Below are positions 1-10,811 of a stretch of DNA of 64,000 nucleotides, one piece after another. The stretch is from Aquarana catesbeiana (lineage: Eukaryota > Chordata > Amphibia > Anura > Ranidae). The position numbers were made by a program, and so were the translations under genes. The stretch spans positions 667,707,639-667,771,638 of the forward strand of contig NC_133325.1 of NCBI RefSeq assembly GCF_042186555.1, given 5' to 3'. Each line of letters starts with the position of its first letter. The stretch's first letter is position 1. Under the pieces are notes generated by a model. That model was not told the origin of the DNA. It did not search any database and saw only the letters and a list, made by a program, of their open reading frames with translations.

Positions 1-677
1 CTGCGGCCACACATGCTTGACTCCATCAGAACCAAATAAGTTTATCTTGGTCTCATCAGACCACAGGACATGGTCTTCATGTCCTTAGTCTGCTTGTCTT
101 CAGCAAACTGTTTGCGGGCTTTCTTGTGCATCATCTTTAGAAGAGGCTTCCTTCTGAGACAACAGCCATACAGACCAATTTGATGCATTGTGCGGTGTAT
201 GGTCTAAACCAGGGATTTCAAACTGGTGGCCCTACAGCTGTTGCAAAACTACAAGTCCCATGATGCAGTGCAAGGCTGACAGTTACAAGCATGACTCCCA
301 CAGGCAGTGGCATGATGGGACCTGTAGTTTCGCAACAGCTGGAGGGCCACCAGTTTGAGACCCCTGGTCTAAACTGACATTGCCGACCCTCCACCCGTTT
401 AACCTTTGCAGCATTGCTGGCAACACTCGTACGTCTATTTCCCAAAGACAACCTCTGGATATGACGCTGAGCACGTACACTCAACTTCTTTGGTCAACCA
501 TGGCGAGGCCTGTTCTGAGTGTAACCTGTCCTGTTAAGCTGCTGTATTTTCTTGGCCACCATGCTGCAGCGCAGTTTCAGGGTCTTGGCAATCTTCTTAT
601 AGCCTAGGACATCTTTATGTAGAGCAACAGTTATTTTTTTTCAGATCCTCAGAGAGTTCTTTGCCATGAGGTGCCAT
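1..677 (-). pseudogene. Tc1 transposase remnant, lineage C
   Basis: On the minus strand the start context GTTCAACATGGCACCTCATG is recognisable at the right-hand end, as in the copy at 15.1 kb. Reading on gives pieces of the N-terminal helix-turn-helix region and then, near the window start, the catalytic-core motif of the type WSDETK. The frame is broken by small indels and by a 157-bp MITE plus its 8-bp duplication, so no full transposase can be made. The C-terminal part lies before the window. Confidence 0.75.
210..366. mobile_element. hAT-type MITE (157 bp) with 8-bp target duplication
   Basis: The termini are inverted repeats, CAGGGATTTCAAACTGGTGG at the left and, read in reverse complement, CAGGGGTCTCAAACTGGTGG at the right. 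Both sides are flanked by the 8-bp direct repeat GTCTAAAC (202-209 and 367-374). CAG-starting ends and 8-bp duplications are diagnostic of the hAT superfamily. The whole unit folds as a near-complete hairpin with arms containing the shared CTACAAGTCCCATGATG-like block. It lies inside the lineage C Tc1 remnant, so it is the younger insertion. Confidence 0.9.
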
Positions 678-1049
678 GTTGAACTTACAGTGACCAGTAT
701 AAGAGTGAGAGCGATAACTCCAAATTCACACACCACCTCCCCATTCACACCTGAGACCTTGTAACACTAACGAGCCACATGACACTGGGGAGGTAAAATG
801 GCTAATTGGTCCCAATTTGGACATTTTCACTTAGGGGTGTACTCACTTGCTAGCTGTTTAGACATTAATGGCTGTGTGAGTTTGAAGGGACAGCAAATTT
901 ACCTCTGTACAAGCTGTACACTCACTACTGTACATTGTAGCAAAGTGTAATTTCTTCAGTGCTGTCACATGAATAGATATAATAAAATACTTACAAAAAT
1001 GGGGGGTGTACTCGCGTTTGTGAGATACATTATGTATGTATATGTGTGT

Positions 1050-2638
1050 GTGTACTTTAAATACCTTGGCAGAATTTGATTTCTTGGCCATTTTTTCGGA
1101 TTATATGAATGATAAAACACAACATTTTCTTTCACTCATGGTTCGTGTTTGGCTGAAGCCATTTATTATCAACTGTGTTTACTCTTTTTTTAAATCATAA
1201 TGAGCACAGAAACTACCCAAAAGACCCTGATCAAAAGTTTACATACCCCAGTTCCTCATGCAGTGTATTGCCCGCTTTAACATCAGTGACAGCTTGAAGT
1301 CTTTTGTGGTATTTGTGGATGAGGCTCTTCTCAGATGGTAAAGCTGCCCATTCCTCTTTGCAAAAAGCCTCCAGTGCCTGTAAATTCTTGAGCTGTCTTG
1401 CATGAACTGCACGTTTGAGATCTCCCCAGAATGATATTGAGGTCAGGAGACTGAGATGGCCACTCCAGAGCTTTCACGTTATTCTGCTTTAACCAATGAC
1501 AGGTCGACTTGGCCTTGTGTTTTGGATCATTGTCATGTTACAATGTCCAAGTATGTCCTATGCGCAGGTTCTTGGCTGATGAATGCAAATGTTCGTCCAG
1601 TATTTTTTGATAACTTACTGCATTCATCTTGCCATCAATTTTGACCACATTTCCTGTGGCTTTGTAGCTCACACATCTCCAAAACATCAGAGCTCCACCT
1701 CCGTGTTTCACAGTAGGAGTGGTGTACCTTTCATCATAGGGCTTGTTGACTCCTCTTCAAATGTAGAATTTATGGTTGTGGCCAAAAAGCTCAATTTTGA
1801 TCTCATCACTCCAAATGGCTTTGCCAGAAGGTTTGAGGCTTGTCTCTGTGCTGTTTGGTGTATTGTAAGCGGGATACTTTGTGGCATTTGCGTAGTAATG
1901 GCTTTCATCTGGCGACTCGACCATGCAGCCCATCTTTCTTCAGGTGCCTCCTTATTGTGTGTCTCGAAACAGCCACACCACATGTTTTCAGAGAGTCCTG
2001 TATTTCACCTGAAGTTATTTGTGGGTTTTTCTTTGCATCCCTAACAATTTTCCTGGCAGTTGTGGCTGAAATTTTAGTTGGTCTACCTGACCATGGTTTG
2101 GTTTCAACAGAACCCCTCATTTTCCACTTCTTGATTAGAGTTTGAACACTGCTGATTTTTACATTCTCAATTCCTTGGAGATCCTTTTATATCCCTTTCC
2201 TGTTTTATACAGTTTAACTACCTTTTCCAGAGATCCTTTGACAATTCTTTTGCTTTCCCCAGAATCCAGAAACATCCAGTGCAGCACTGGATGAAAGATG
2301 CAAGGGTCTGTCAGGAGTCCAGAAACTCATTGACCTTTTATACACACACTAATTACAAGCAAACAGAGGATGGTTACCTTTAATAGTCATTCAACCCCCT
2401 TTGTGTCAACTTGTGTGCATGTTATCAGACCAAAATCACCAGGGTATGTAAACTTTTGATCAAGGTCATTTGGGTAGTTTTTCCTGTGATTATGATTTTA
2501 AAAAGAGTAAACACAGTTGATTTGTTCATAAATGGCTTCAGTCAAACACTAACCATGAATGAAAAATGCTTTTGTGTTCATATTCTCTGAAAAATGGCCA
2601 AGAAACCATAAATCCTGCCAGTGTATGTAAACTTATGA
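1050..2638 (-). mobile_element. Tc1-like transposon, lineage B, degenerate
   Basis: Both ends show the same inverted sequence (left TACCTTGGCAGAATTTGATT, right its reverse form ending in TGTATGTAAACTTATGA). Inner repeats of the type CCTGATCAAAAGTTTACATA lie about 150 bp inside each end, as expected for an IR/DR-type Tc1. A better preserved copy of the same lineage is the host of the nested stack at 38.1-54.9 kb. The element sits directly between another Tc1 and a TAGA-rich microsatellite. Confidence 0.87.
1253..2265 (-). pseudogene. Tc1 transposase remnant, lineage B
   Basis: The best stretch (1905-2120) encodes the paired-like DNA-binding region, with RPTKISATTARKIVRDAKKN and then CGVAVSRHTIRRHLKKDGLH. 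Further along the minus strand the catalytic core is present only in broken frames. Around the third catalytic residue about 10 bp are missing, so the motif equivalent to IIEPLWGDLK is frameshifted. The start codon equivalent to MGKAKDLRE in the sister copy has been lost. The gene is dead. Confidence 0.8.
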
Positions 2639-2714
2639 TAGATATAGATAGATAGAGAATAGATATAGATATAGATAGAGATAGAGATATATCTATCTAT
2701 ATCTATTTATCATA
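2637..2714. repeat. GATA/TATC microsatellite
   Basis: An imperfect tract of GATA and ATCT units lies between two Tc1 elements. A very similar tract resumes just after the next Tc1, which suggests that element inserted into one longer TA-rich microsatellite, as expected for a transposon that targets TA. Confidence 0.85.
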
Positions 2715-2717
2715 TGA

Positions 2718-4300
2718 GTCATGGCCGAAATTGTTGGCACCCCAGAAATTTTTCCAGAAAATCAAGTATTTCTCACAGAAAAGTATTTACAGTAACACGT
2801 TCGCTATACACATGTTTATTCCCTCTGTGTGTATTGGAACAAAACAAAAAGGGAGGAAAAAAAGCAAATTGGACATAATGTTACACAATTCCAAAAATGG
2901 GCTGGTCAAAATTCTTGGCACCCTTTCAAATTTGTGGATAAATAAGATTGTTTCAAGCATGTGATGCTCCTTTAAACTCACCTGGGGCAAGTAACAGGTG
3001 TGGGCAATATAAAAATCACACCTGAAAGCAGATAAAAAGGAGAGAAGTTCACTTAGTCTTTGCATTGTGTGTCTGTGTATGCCACACTAAGCATGGACAA
3101 CAGAAAGAGGAGAAGAGAAATGTCTGAGGACTTGAGAACCAAAATTGTGGAAAAATATTAACAATCTCAAGGTTACAAGTCCATCTCCAGAGATCTAGAT
3201 TTGCCTTTGTCCACAGTGTGCAACATTATCAAGAAGTTTGCAACCCATGGCACTGTAGCTAATCTCTCTAGGCGTGGACGGAAGAGAAAAATTGATGAAA
3301 GGTTGCAACGCAGGATAGTCCGGATGGTGGATAAGCAGCCCCAAACAATGTTCCAAAGAAATTCAAGCTGTCCTGCAGGCTCAGGGAGCATCAGTGTCAG
3401 CACAAACTATCCGTCAACTTTTAAATAAAATGATGCGCTATGGCAGGAGACCCAGGAGGACCCCACTGCTGACACAGACATAAAAAAGCAAGACTACAGT
3501 TTGCCAAAATGTACTTGAGTAAGCCAAAATCCTTATGGGAAAACTTCTTGTGGACAGATGAGACCAAGATAGGGCTTTTTGGTAAAGCACATCATTCTAC
3601 TGTTTACCGAAAATGGAATGAGGCCTACAAAGAAAAGAACAGAGTACCTACAGTGAAATATGGTGGAGGTTCAATGATGTTTTGGGGTTGTTTTTCTGCC
3701 TCTGGCACTGGGTGCCTTGAATGTGTGCAAGGCATCATGAAGTCTGAGGATTACCAAAGGAATTTATGTCGCACTGTAGAGCCCAGTGTCAGCTGGATTT
3801 GGGTCCAAGATCTTGGATCTTCTAGCAGAAACACACAGAAATGGATGGCAACAAAGCGCTGGAGAGTTCTAAAGTGGCCAGCAATGAGTCCAGATCTAAA
3901 TCCCATTGAACACCTGTGGAGAGATCTTAAACTTGCTGTTGGGAAAAGGTGCCTTTCCAATAAGAGACCTGGAGCAGTTTGCAAAGGAAGAGTGGTCCAA
4001 AATTCCGGGTGAGAGGTGTAAGAAGCTTATTGATGGTTATAGGAAGCGACTGATTTCAGTTATTTTTTCCAAAGGGTGTGCAACCAAATATTAAGTTAAG
4101 AATTTTGACCAGCCCATTTTTGGAGTTTTGTGTGACATTATGTCCAATTTGCTTTTTTTCCCTCCCTTTTTTGTTTTGTTCCAATACACACAAAGGGCAT
4201 AAACATGTGTAGAGCAGAACGTGCTACTGCAATACATTTCTGTGAGAAATACTTGATTTTCTCGAAAAATTTCTGAGGTGCCAACAATTTCGGCCATGAC
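2718..4300 (+). mobile_element. Tc1/mariner-type transposon, lineage E
   Basis: The termini are inverted repeats GTCATGGCCGAAATTGTTGG / CCAACAATTTCGGCCATGAC. The similarity continues inward for more than 100 bp, including the AAATACTTGATTTTC block and the TCCAATACACACA block. A transposase remnant lies between them on the + strand. Both flanks are GATA/TA-rich microsatellite. Confidence 0.9.
3093..4094 (+). pseudogene. Tc1 transposase remnant, lineage E
   Basis: The reading begins MDNRKRRRREMSEDLRTKIV and then meets a stop. It continues with a helix-turn-helix segment (LPLSTVCNIIKKFATHGTV, SRRGRKRKIDERLQRRIV) and, after a frameshift, the catalytic core FLWTDETKIGLFGK and VKYGGGSMMFWGCF. The third catalytic motif SPDLNPIEHLWRDLK is intact. 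The second, normally QQDNDPKH, is replaced by an unrelated stretch, so one catalytic aspartate is missing. It ends with KLIDGYRKRLISVI in another frame. Confidence 0.85.
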
Positions 4301-4304
4301 CATG

Positions 4305-4425
4305 TGTGTGTAGATATAGAGATAGATATAGATATAGATATAGATATATATATCTATATATATATATATCTATATATATATATATATATAGATATATATA
4401 TATATAGATATATATATATAATTAT
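4305..4425. repeat. GATA/TA microsatellite
   Basis: The tract is made of GATATA, TAGA and TA units. It is the right-hand half of the microsatellite interrupted by the lineage E Tc1. Confidence 0.85.
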
Positions 4426-4864
4426 TATTATTTTCTATCATATTTTGTGTGATTAATATAAAAAATGCTGATTTATACCTCAATTCAGAGAGCCCATCGG
4501 CGCTCACATGACGGGCTGGCTCTCTCCTCCTCTTCTCGTCCCGCCTGACTTCAGCAGAATCTCGGCCCTGCCCACTGCAGCTGTCAGACAAGGAGAGACT
4601 GGGCCGGTCACGTGATAAGTCACACACAGGGGGACACAGAGAGGATGATCTAAATTAGAGTGGCTAAACAACCACTTTAACCTCCTGAACATATCACAGT
4701 TGAGCAGGTCTGCTCCCATGATACGGCCAATGTTTCTCCAGTTCTGCTCTGTGTAATCATTCATCATGATGCAACATAAGAGGGCCTTGACGTGACAATT
4801 TGTGTCTTTTGGTAATGGACTGTACATTAGCTTCTCTTTTGGTTTATATAAAACACCAGTGTAG

Positions 4865-4899
<35 letters not shown>

Positions 4900-4932
4900 T
4901 TTTTGATCCTTTTATCCTCATTTACTTTTTAG
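4426..4932. other. Non-coding interval upstream of first MYO1C exon
   Basis: No gene is visible. There is an (ATT)n-rich tract at about 4866-4900. The segment at about 4480-4660 resembles one near 21.55-21.75 kb (CACATGAC-GGCTG followed by TCTCC-rich sequence), so it is probably a dispersed repeat fragment. A reading frame on the minus strand here has no recognisable domain. No upstream MYO1C exon could be recognised. Confidence 0.5.
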
Positions 4933-5088
4933 GCTCCAGCAATCGACGGGATCCGAATAACCATGGAGAGTGCCTTAACAGCCCGAGATCGGGTTGGTGT
5001 CCAGGACTTTGTCCTGCTGGAAAACTACACCAGTGAAGCTGCATTTATAGAAAACCTGAGGAAGCGATTTAAAGAAAATCTCATATAT
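4933..5088 (+). CDS. MYO1C: MYO1C exon (first in window), start of motor domain
   Basis: The exon encodes 52 residues beginning APAIDGIRITMESALTARD and ending KRFKENLIY, the class I myosin N-terminus that leads into the motor. It is preceded by a pyrimidine-rich tract and AG (tttactttttag) and followed by the donor GTAAGT. Both ends are phase 0. The residues before the internal methionine belong to the longer isoforms, whose first exons are not seen here. Reading runs directly into the next exon as LIY-TYIGSVLVSVNPY, the expected family sequence. Confidence 0.95.
4963..4965 (+). other. MYO1C: Candidate internal translation start of the short MYO1C isoform
   Basis: The in-frame ATG lies in the context AACCATGG, with G at +4, an A three bases upstream and a protein start MESALTARD. 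In mammals the short MYO1C isoform starts at the equivalent methionine, while longer isoforms add residues from alternative upstream exons (established knowledge). Use of this start in the frog is inferred from conservation of the residue and its favourable context. No 5' UTR exon or promoter was identified nearby. Confidence 0.6.
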
Positions 5089-6329
5089 GTAAGTTATTGA
5101 CCTGTGCAATAGGTGTGGCTCATCTATGAATTAAATATTTAGATAGATCGAGATATATATAGATATTGCAAATGTTGACTTAAATTAACGGTATAGTGAT
5201 GTCATAGGGTACATAAGAAACGTGCATGTTTAATGGTTATGAAAAGGGTGTTGCCCTCCTTAAGCACAATAATTGTCATCTTTAACTAATGTTAAAAAGC
5301 TATAAAAGTTAAGTACCTTATGAATGTAATATATTGGTGCTAGAAGAGCCCTTACATGTAAAGATATTCGCAAACAAGCTCACTATAGTTGAACTGCAGG
5401 CAAACCATTTTACTTCTCAAAATTCACTTTAAACAGTCTTTTTTTCCTTCAAAAGTGTGGGGAAGAGTGAGCATAAAATGATCTTCTAACCATGTGGCCT
5501 CAAGCTCAGGGCTCTTACCTGTACAGGCACAAACATTTATGTGGCAACATATGTGCCTGGGTGTGTGCTTAGCCAAAGGTTCATATGCTAGAATGACGCA
5601 TTGGTACTAAACCATAGATCCCTGAAGTATCTTTGGAAAGGACATTGAGAGCAAAGTGTAAAATGTTAATCACAGTTACCTCCATGCTGCCTGTCTAAGA
5701 CACAGCTTTCCTAAAACAGCAATGCAGCAGTATTGGCTAAATGCTTATAGCCCTTCCATTTTTTTTATTTCCACTCTATTTTCTGAGTTAATCAATTACT
5801 GCAAATGATGGCTCCACTCATTTCTCACGCCAAGACTAGTGCTATTATAAGTACATAATACTAAATACCACCCTCCTGTATCCTTTTGCAAAGCAGTGCA
5901 TTAGTGTGCTGCTTTTTCTCCAATCTTTAGTCACAGGCTGTGGTGTATCCTGCACTAGTTTATGTTCAGCTGCAGTGTAGTCTGTAGAGAGGTGTCAGGG
6001 ATTGCAGGACCTGGCTGTGCTGTCTGGACCAAATAATTTATTTCTGTGTCCCTCTTAGTTGATGACAGACAGGACAGAAGCTGAAATAAAAAAAATAGTG
6101 TTGCATTGAGTTCCACTTTAAGAAAGAGAAATTTGCTGCTTATGGAAAATCGCTTTAAAGAGAACCTGTCATCAATTGAAAAAATTGCAGGTAAAAGTAG
6201 AGAGGATCTAGGTATTTTAAAGAAGTAGGGCAAAAAACCTTTTTGGCCCCACTTCTCCTATGGATCATAGGAGTGCAGCTCTTTCTGCACTCCTCTGGCC
6301 TGTTTTTCTACTGATAGCGGGCTAAAGTC

Positions 6330-6440
6330 CATTGTCGTCGCTCAGCCGGTCAGGCGCTGAATCGATCCCGACTTTATAATCGGGGTCCACCCAGATGCCT
6401 GGACCGGCAGCTGGTTCAGCCTCTCGGTGAGCTCAGGGAG
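6330..6440 (+). repeat. Dispersed repeat, copy 1 (shared with 14.1-14.3 kb)
   Basis: The block with CTAAAGTCCATTGTCG, GATCCCGACTTTATAATC and CCACCCAGATGCC-GGACC matches the block at 14169-14300 in the same order and orientation, with scattered differences. The family is not identified. Confidence 0.6.
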
Positions 6441-6981
6441 ACTGAGCAAGCCGCTCCCACCCTCTACAACAGCCCAGCACTCCAGTGAGCACTGGAGCGG
6501 CAGATCAGAGCTGCTGACTGACAGTCACCACTCTCTGCTAAGTGTGGAGTGGGAAAACTGAGTGATCAGCAGGGTTTAAAAACTCTGTTCTCAGTGCATA
6601 GGCTGTGGAGATTGATGCTGCATTCACTAGGTGAGTATACATTTATTTTTTTTGGAAACCCATACTTCTCTTTTAAATACTTGCAGTATATTTTTCTTTC
6701 CATAAATTATTCTATATTAACTTGCAGTGTGCCTTTGCTAGAAAATTCGGGAAAATGAGTCTAGCACAGTCCCCTCCCTCCTTGCATATCATAGCCTTCT
6801 CTTATTTCTGGAATGGCTGATGATTTATGTGCTGGCCAAGCTTTTCTACCCTTCCCCCTCTCCTCTGTATACATCAATATATGTAGCTGCTGGGGGAGAT
6901 GCAAGATGGTGGCACCCAGCAGCAGTCTCAGGGCTTTTGGATGTTACGCAAGGGGGGCACTTACATCTAAATAACATGCTT

Positions 6982-7444
6982 TTAAAGGATAGATTCACCT
7001 ATGGTAACACATTGCATCTGTGTTTCGGGTGTAACATATTACCAAAGAGCACCTGCCTGCGCTCCTCTGATCCCCCACTGTGACAGCGGGTGTGGGGATC
7101 TTCTCCCCTCATCCGCTGTCACAAATTAAAAAGAGCTCTGCCCACAGGGCCACATCGTTCATTCACAGCATTCTATGAGTGAACTAGAACTACCTGTCGG
7201 ACAGCTTGTAGTTCTCAGTGAACTGTGAGGGCACTGCTGAGCACTCTTTAGTTCATTGATGTTCCTCCTCTCCATTAACTGTCTGCCCATACAGGAGGTA
7301 CAGGCAGACAGCTATACTGAGCTTCTGCAGGATCCTCACATTGCACCGACAATCTTCAGGCTCCAGAGAAAAAAAATAATGCACATTTTTCAAACTGCAA
7401 AAATGTGTGCATTTATTATTATAAGGGGGACTTTGTCTTTTTAA
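6982..7444. mobile_element. Possible T2/Kolobok-like MITE flanked by TTAA
   Basis: The left end reads TTAAAGGATAGATTCACC, which matches the TTAAAGG-type end of the element at 37.0-37.4 kb. The right end is a TTAA with only weak inverted similarity (TTAAAAAGACAAAG in reverse complement). The interior shares themes with the other copy, such as CCCACTGTGACAGCGGG and palindromic CTACAAG blocks. This copy is diverged and its right boundary is uncertain. Confidence 0.5.
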
Positions 7445-8249
7445 GCGCTCTAGTTATGTCTGGTACATTCAGGCCTTGAAGGGGTTAAAACCAGCTCATG
7501 GCTGCTTGTTTCTTTTTTGTTCAGCAGCTTTTTGTTAAAAAAAAAAAAAAACTGACCACTTTAACACTGCTATCTCTTCCAACAAACTATTATTGTCACT
7601 GCTGCTGAAATATTCTGTGAAATGTAAAACAAATATAAAGACCAGAATGTAGATTGAGACTTGAGCATATAAGGGTTATGGTGGTGGATGGGGCTGTGAA
7701 CGAAGATGCACATGCATCATTCTGATATAGTTTGCAAGAGATATTGTATGCGATTTACCCCCTTTCCCCAGCAGTTTGGGCATTTATTTCTGCACTGGTT
7801 GTTCTATGCAACGCTTCGCACTGCAGGTTTTTTTTGCCCTGTTTCTTGCCCTGATTTTCTGTCCTAGCCTTTCAAATATCTGCAAATACAGTAGTTTGTA
7901 GGAGCTCAAGGTCTTTTCTTTGGGAGGATATCTGTACACTTCATGTTTTCCATTAGGACAGGCGCGTCCTCAGCCAACGAGTCATTTGGGAGGAGCAGAG
8001 AGTGAGTAGGATGCAGACTCAGCTGAAAATCACAGCACACAGTTGCAAAATGAAATTTAATTAAACTGTTGCATAAGAACCCAGTAAACCATTTCAAGAC
8101 ACGACCATGTCACAAATAGAGCACGTGTGCAAAATTCCCCACTCTTATCCTACGGCTTACCACCTAATAAACACTTAATGTTCTAACTTAAAGCATCTTC
8201 TGGTTATGCTGTGTTAATGATCTAAAGCATGCACACAATTGTGTATTAA

Positions 8250-8795
8250 TTTAAAGCGGAGTTCCAGGCGAAAAGACAACTCTGTCTCAAACAATTGGCC
8301 ACAACACATGGATTTTTATTTTTTTTGTACCTTTTTTTTTTTTTTATTTTTTTTTTTTATTTTTTTCCTCAACAGTTTCCTCAAACCCACAACAGTAAAA
8401 TCGGTCTGTTTATGCAGCATAGCATGCTTTTTATACTCACTGTGGAACTTAAGGGGTTAATCCTCTGCATTGTGTAAAAAGGCTGTTTTATCCTGTATGC
8501 ATAGATCCTCCCCCTCCTGCACTGTCCATGTGGGGAAGGCCAGCTAACACAGGCAGAGTAGCCAACCTGCACATGCTCAGTTGTGTCTTTTATGCTGGAT
8601 AGAACAGTTACTTGTTCTCAGAGATGGCCAGGTCACATGATATTGACATCAAGCATGTGGGCGTGTATACAGGCTGCAGTGGAAATCTCCTCCTTCTTGA
8701 ACTCTCAGCACTGGAGATACTGTGCAGTTTATAATGTAACCGTGGTATACAGATAATCCAAAAAGATATATAGTGGCAGTTTTTTAATATAAAAA
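8250..8795 (+). repeat. Frog-type TTAA repeat fragment (AAAGCGGAGTTCC start)
   Basis: The left edge reads TTAAAGCGGAGTTCCAGG, similar to the ends of the AGTGG-type TTAA MITEs nearby. The block with CAACAGTAAAATCGGTCTG and CTCACTGTGGAACTTAAGG recurs in reverse orientation at 30.0-30.3 kb, so it is a dispersed family. A long T-rich stretch at about 8320-8370 interrupts it. Confidence 0.6.
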
Positions 8796-8871
8796 GAATT
8801 TTAAGCTGTGGGCACTGTGGGGGGCGGATGCAATTTCATATTACTGTTTTTTTTTTTTTTTTTATCTGAGT

Positions 8872-9257
8872 ACATTCTATTCATTAAGATCAAAAGCCTT
8901 CTGCCAGCCCGCCCTAATACTTACCCGAGCCCCATCTCTATCCAGAGATGTCCACGAGCCCCTCGGCCGTCCAGGACTCTTCCTCCCGATTGCCTGAGAC
9001 AGTGGCCCCGCTGCTGTCAATCAAACTCAGCCAATCAGAGAGGTGGGGCTGGGCCGGACTGCAGATTCATGTCTAAATAGATACACAGATCTGCAAATCG
9101 GCTTGGGTGCCCCCATAGCAGGGGCCAGGAGCTCCCAGCCAGGGACCCAAGAAAAGGAGGATTCGGACTGCTCTGCGCAAAACCAACTGCACAGGGCAGG
9201 TAAGTATAACATGTTTGTTGTTTTAATAGAAAAAAAGATACTTTACAGCCACTTTAA
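8872..9257 (+). repeat. TTAA MITE fragment (AGGTAAGTATAAC type)
   Basis: The segment contains AATACTTACC-CGAGCCCCATC at its left and GCAGGTAAGTATAACATG followed by a terminal CACTTTAA at its right. The same order of blocks occurs at 60.4-60.9 kb in a more complete copy, with shared GCTGCTCTG-GCAAAACCA-CTGCACAG. The left terminus is missing here. Its right TTAA is shared with the next MITE. Confidence 0.65.
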
Positions 9258-10811
9258 CCACTTGCCGACCGTCGCACTCCGATGTACGTCCCTTTTTTGG
9301 GGACGGATATCGTTGTTATGGCAGCAGCTAGCTGTCATAACCCTGGTATCCACGTTTTCGGACGGCTACAAGGTAAAAGTGGTCTCTGCGGCGGATTCGC
9401 TGCGAGATCACTTTTATCAGTGGCGGGAGAGGGCCCCCCGCCGCGATTCGGTGCCCTCCGCTGCTTACCGGAGCCGTCGGCAGCGGTGGAGGCGATCGCG
9501 TCTGTTGCCTAGCTGTGCATGGAGACGAGTGAGGGGAAGATGGCACCCACCTGTCTCTAACACTGCGTCACTACGTCACTTCCGCCCATACATCTTAAAG
9601 GCACATTTTTTTCAATGTCATTTTTTTAAATTACTTTTTTTTTTTTTTTTATTGCATTTTAATGTAAATATGAGATCTGAGGTCTTTTTGTTTACATTCC
9701 TTGTAATAGGAATAAAAGTGACACAATTTTTTTTTTTAAACAGTGTAAAAATAAAATCATGTAAAATAAGAAAAAAAAAAATTTTAAACGCCCCGACGAG
9801 CTCGTGCGCAGAAGCGAACGCATACGCCTGCATATGACAACAGTGGTCAAACCACACATGTGAGGTATCGCCGCGATCATTAGAGCGAGAGCAATAATTC
9901 TAGCCCTAGACCTCCTCTGTAAAGCAAAACATACAACCTGTAGAATTTTTTAAACATCGCCCATGGAGATTTTTGAGGGTAAAAGCTTAACGCCATTCCA
10001 CGAGCGGGCGCAATTTTGAAGCGTGACATGTTGGGTATCAATTTACTCGGCGTAACATTATCTTTCACAATATAAAAAAAAATTGGGCTAACTTTACTGT
10101 TGTCTTATTTTTTTATTCAAAAAAGTGAATTTTTTCCAAAAAAAAGCACGCTTATAAGACCGCTGCGTAAATACGGTGTTAAAAAAAGTATTGCAATGAC
10201 CGTCATTTTATTCTCTAGGGTGTTAGAAAAAAAAATATATAATATTGGGGGTTCTAAGTAATTTTCTAGCAAAAAAAAACGTTTTAAACATGTAAACACT
10301 TAAATTCCAAAACGAGGCTGGTCCTTAAAGTGGTGTTCCGGCCGAAATTATACTTTTTAATTAAAAATACCCCTATAATACACAAGCTTAATGTATTCTA
10401 GTAAAGTTAGTCTGTAAACTAAGGTTTGTTTTGTTAGTTTATAGCAGTAGTTTGTTATTTTATAAACTTGCAGCAGGCTGTGGCCATCTTAGGTGTGGGC
10501 ATCTGAAGCCAGACTGTATCTCATCCTTGCAGATCTCGCACATGCTCAGTGCAGCACAAGCAGTGTAATAGGTTTCAGGTCAGGTTTCCATAGCAACGGC
10601 AGTGTCAGAGGAAGTTGCCGCCCCTTCCCAGAAGGCATTTGCAAACAGGAAATGATGCGATGGGCCACGGCCAGGGAGGAGGAAGTGAAAAATGAATACA
10701 GCAGATATACAGTAGGTGCTGAGAAAAAAAATATCCAATTCGTTTACAGTGCACAGTTTAGTGAGGGATGCTGAAGAGTTGTAAAAGTGGGTGGAACTCC
10801 ACTTTAAGTGG
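9258..10811 (-). mobile_element. TTAA-target MITE, CCACTT family A, copy 1, with nested MITE
   Basis: Both ends are TTAA followed by inverted CCACTT... / ...AAGTGG sequence (TTAA at 9254-9257 and 10812-10815). Its core is shared with the copies at 23.4-24.6 kb and 62.3-63.5 kb, including GAGGTCTAGGGCTAG, ATTTTCTAGCAA and GAGGCTGGTCC blocks, here in reverse. A 475-bp MITE of another family is inserted in the inner TTAA close to its right end. TTAA duplications suggest the piggyBac or Kolobok superfamily. No protein is encoded. Confidence 0.82.
10329..10803 (+). mobile_element. piggyBac-like MITE (AGTGG-type), copy 1
   Basis: The termini AGTGGTGTTCC / GGAACTCCACT are inverted repeats, each flanked by TTAA (10325-10328 and 10804-10807). 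A second copy at 16147-16641 has the same ends and interior, for example CCCCTATAATACACAAGC and CAGGTTTCCATAGCAACGG. Here it sits inside the end of a family A element: removing it and one TTAA rebuilds GGTCCTTAAGTGGTTAA, the expected terminus. Confidence 0.9.

Larger units (their letters stand above)
1..1030 (-). mobile_element. Tc1-like transposon, lineage C, truncated by window start
   Basis: The right end carries the inverted terminal sequence ending in a diverged form of GTGTACTCACTTTTGTGAGA. The interior matches, in reverse, the lineage C element at 14.8-17.0 kb, including the flanking segments with GACAGCAAATTT and TGTACACTCACTAC. The transposase runs on the minus strand and leaves the window at base 1. 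A hAT-type MITE is inserted in the coding part. It abuts a second Tc1 of a different lineage. Confidence 0.85.
5089..8239. other. Intron 1, first part: mostly unassigned intronic sequence
   Basis: I see no exon or transposon gene. The part from about 6150 to 6560 includes a GC-rich segment with the string AGCGATCCCGACTTTA in related form (GATCCCGACTTTATAATC) that recurs at about 14.2 kb. A possible T2-like MITE is listed separately. The rest looks like ordinary AT-rich intron. Confidence 0.5.

Noticed and set aside
4504..4827. Minus-strand frame of 107 residues upstream of the first exon
   Set aside because: No recognisable domain; part of it overlaps a dispersed repeat that recurs near 21.6 kb.
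9043..9837. A 264-residue open frame
   Set aside because: It runs across the end of one MITE into another, has no domain or codon bias, and includes homopolymer-encoded stretches.
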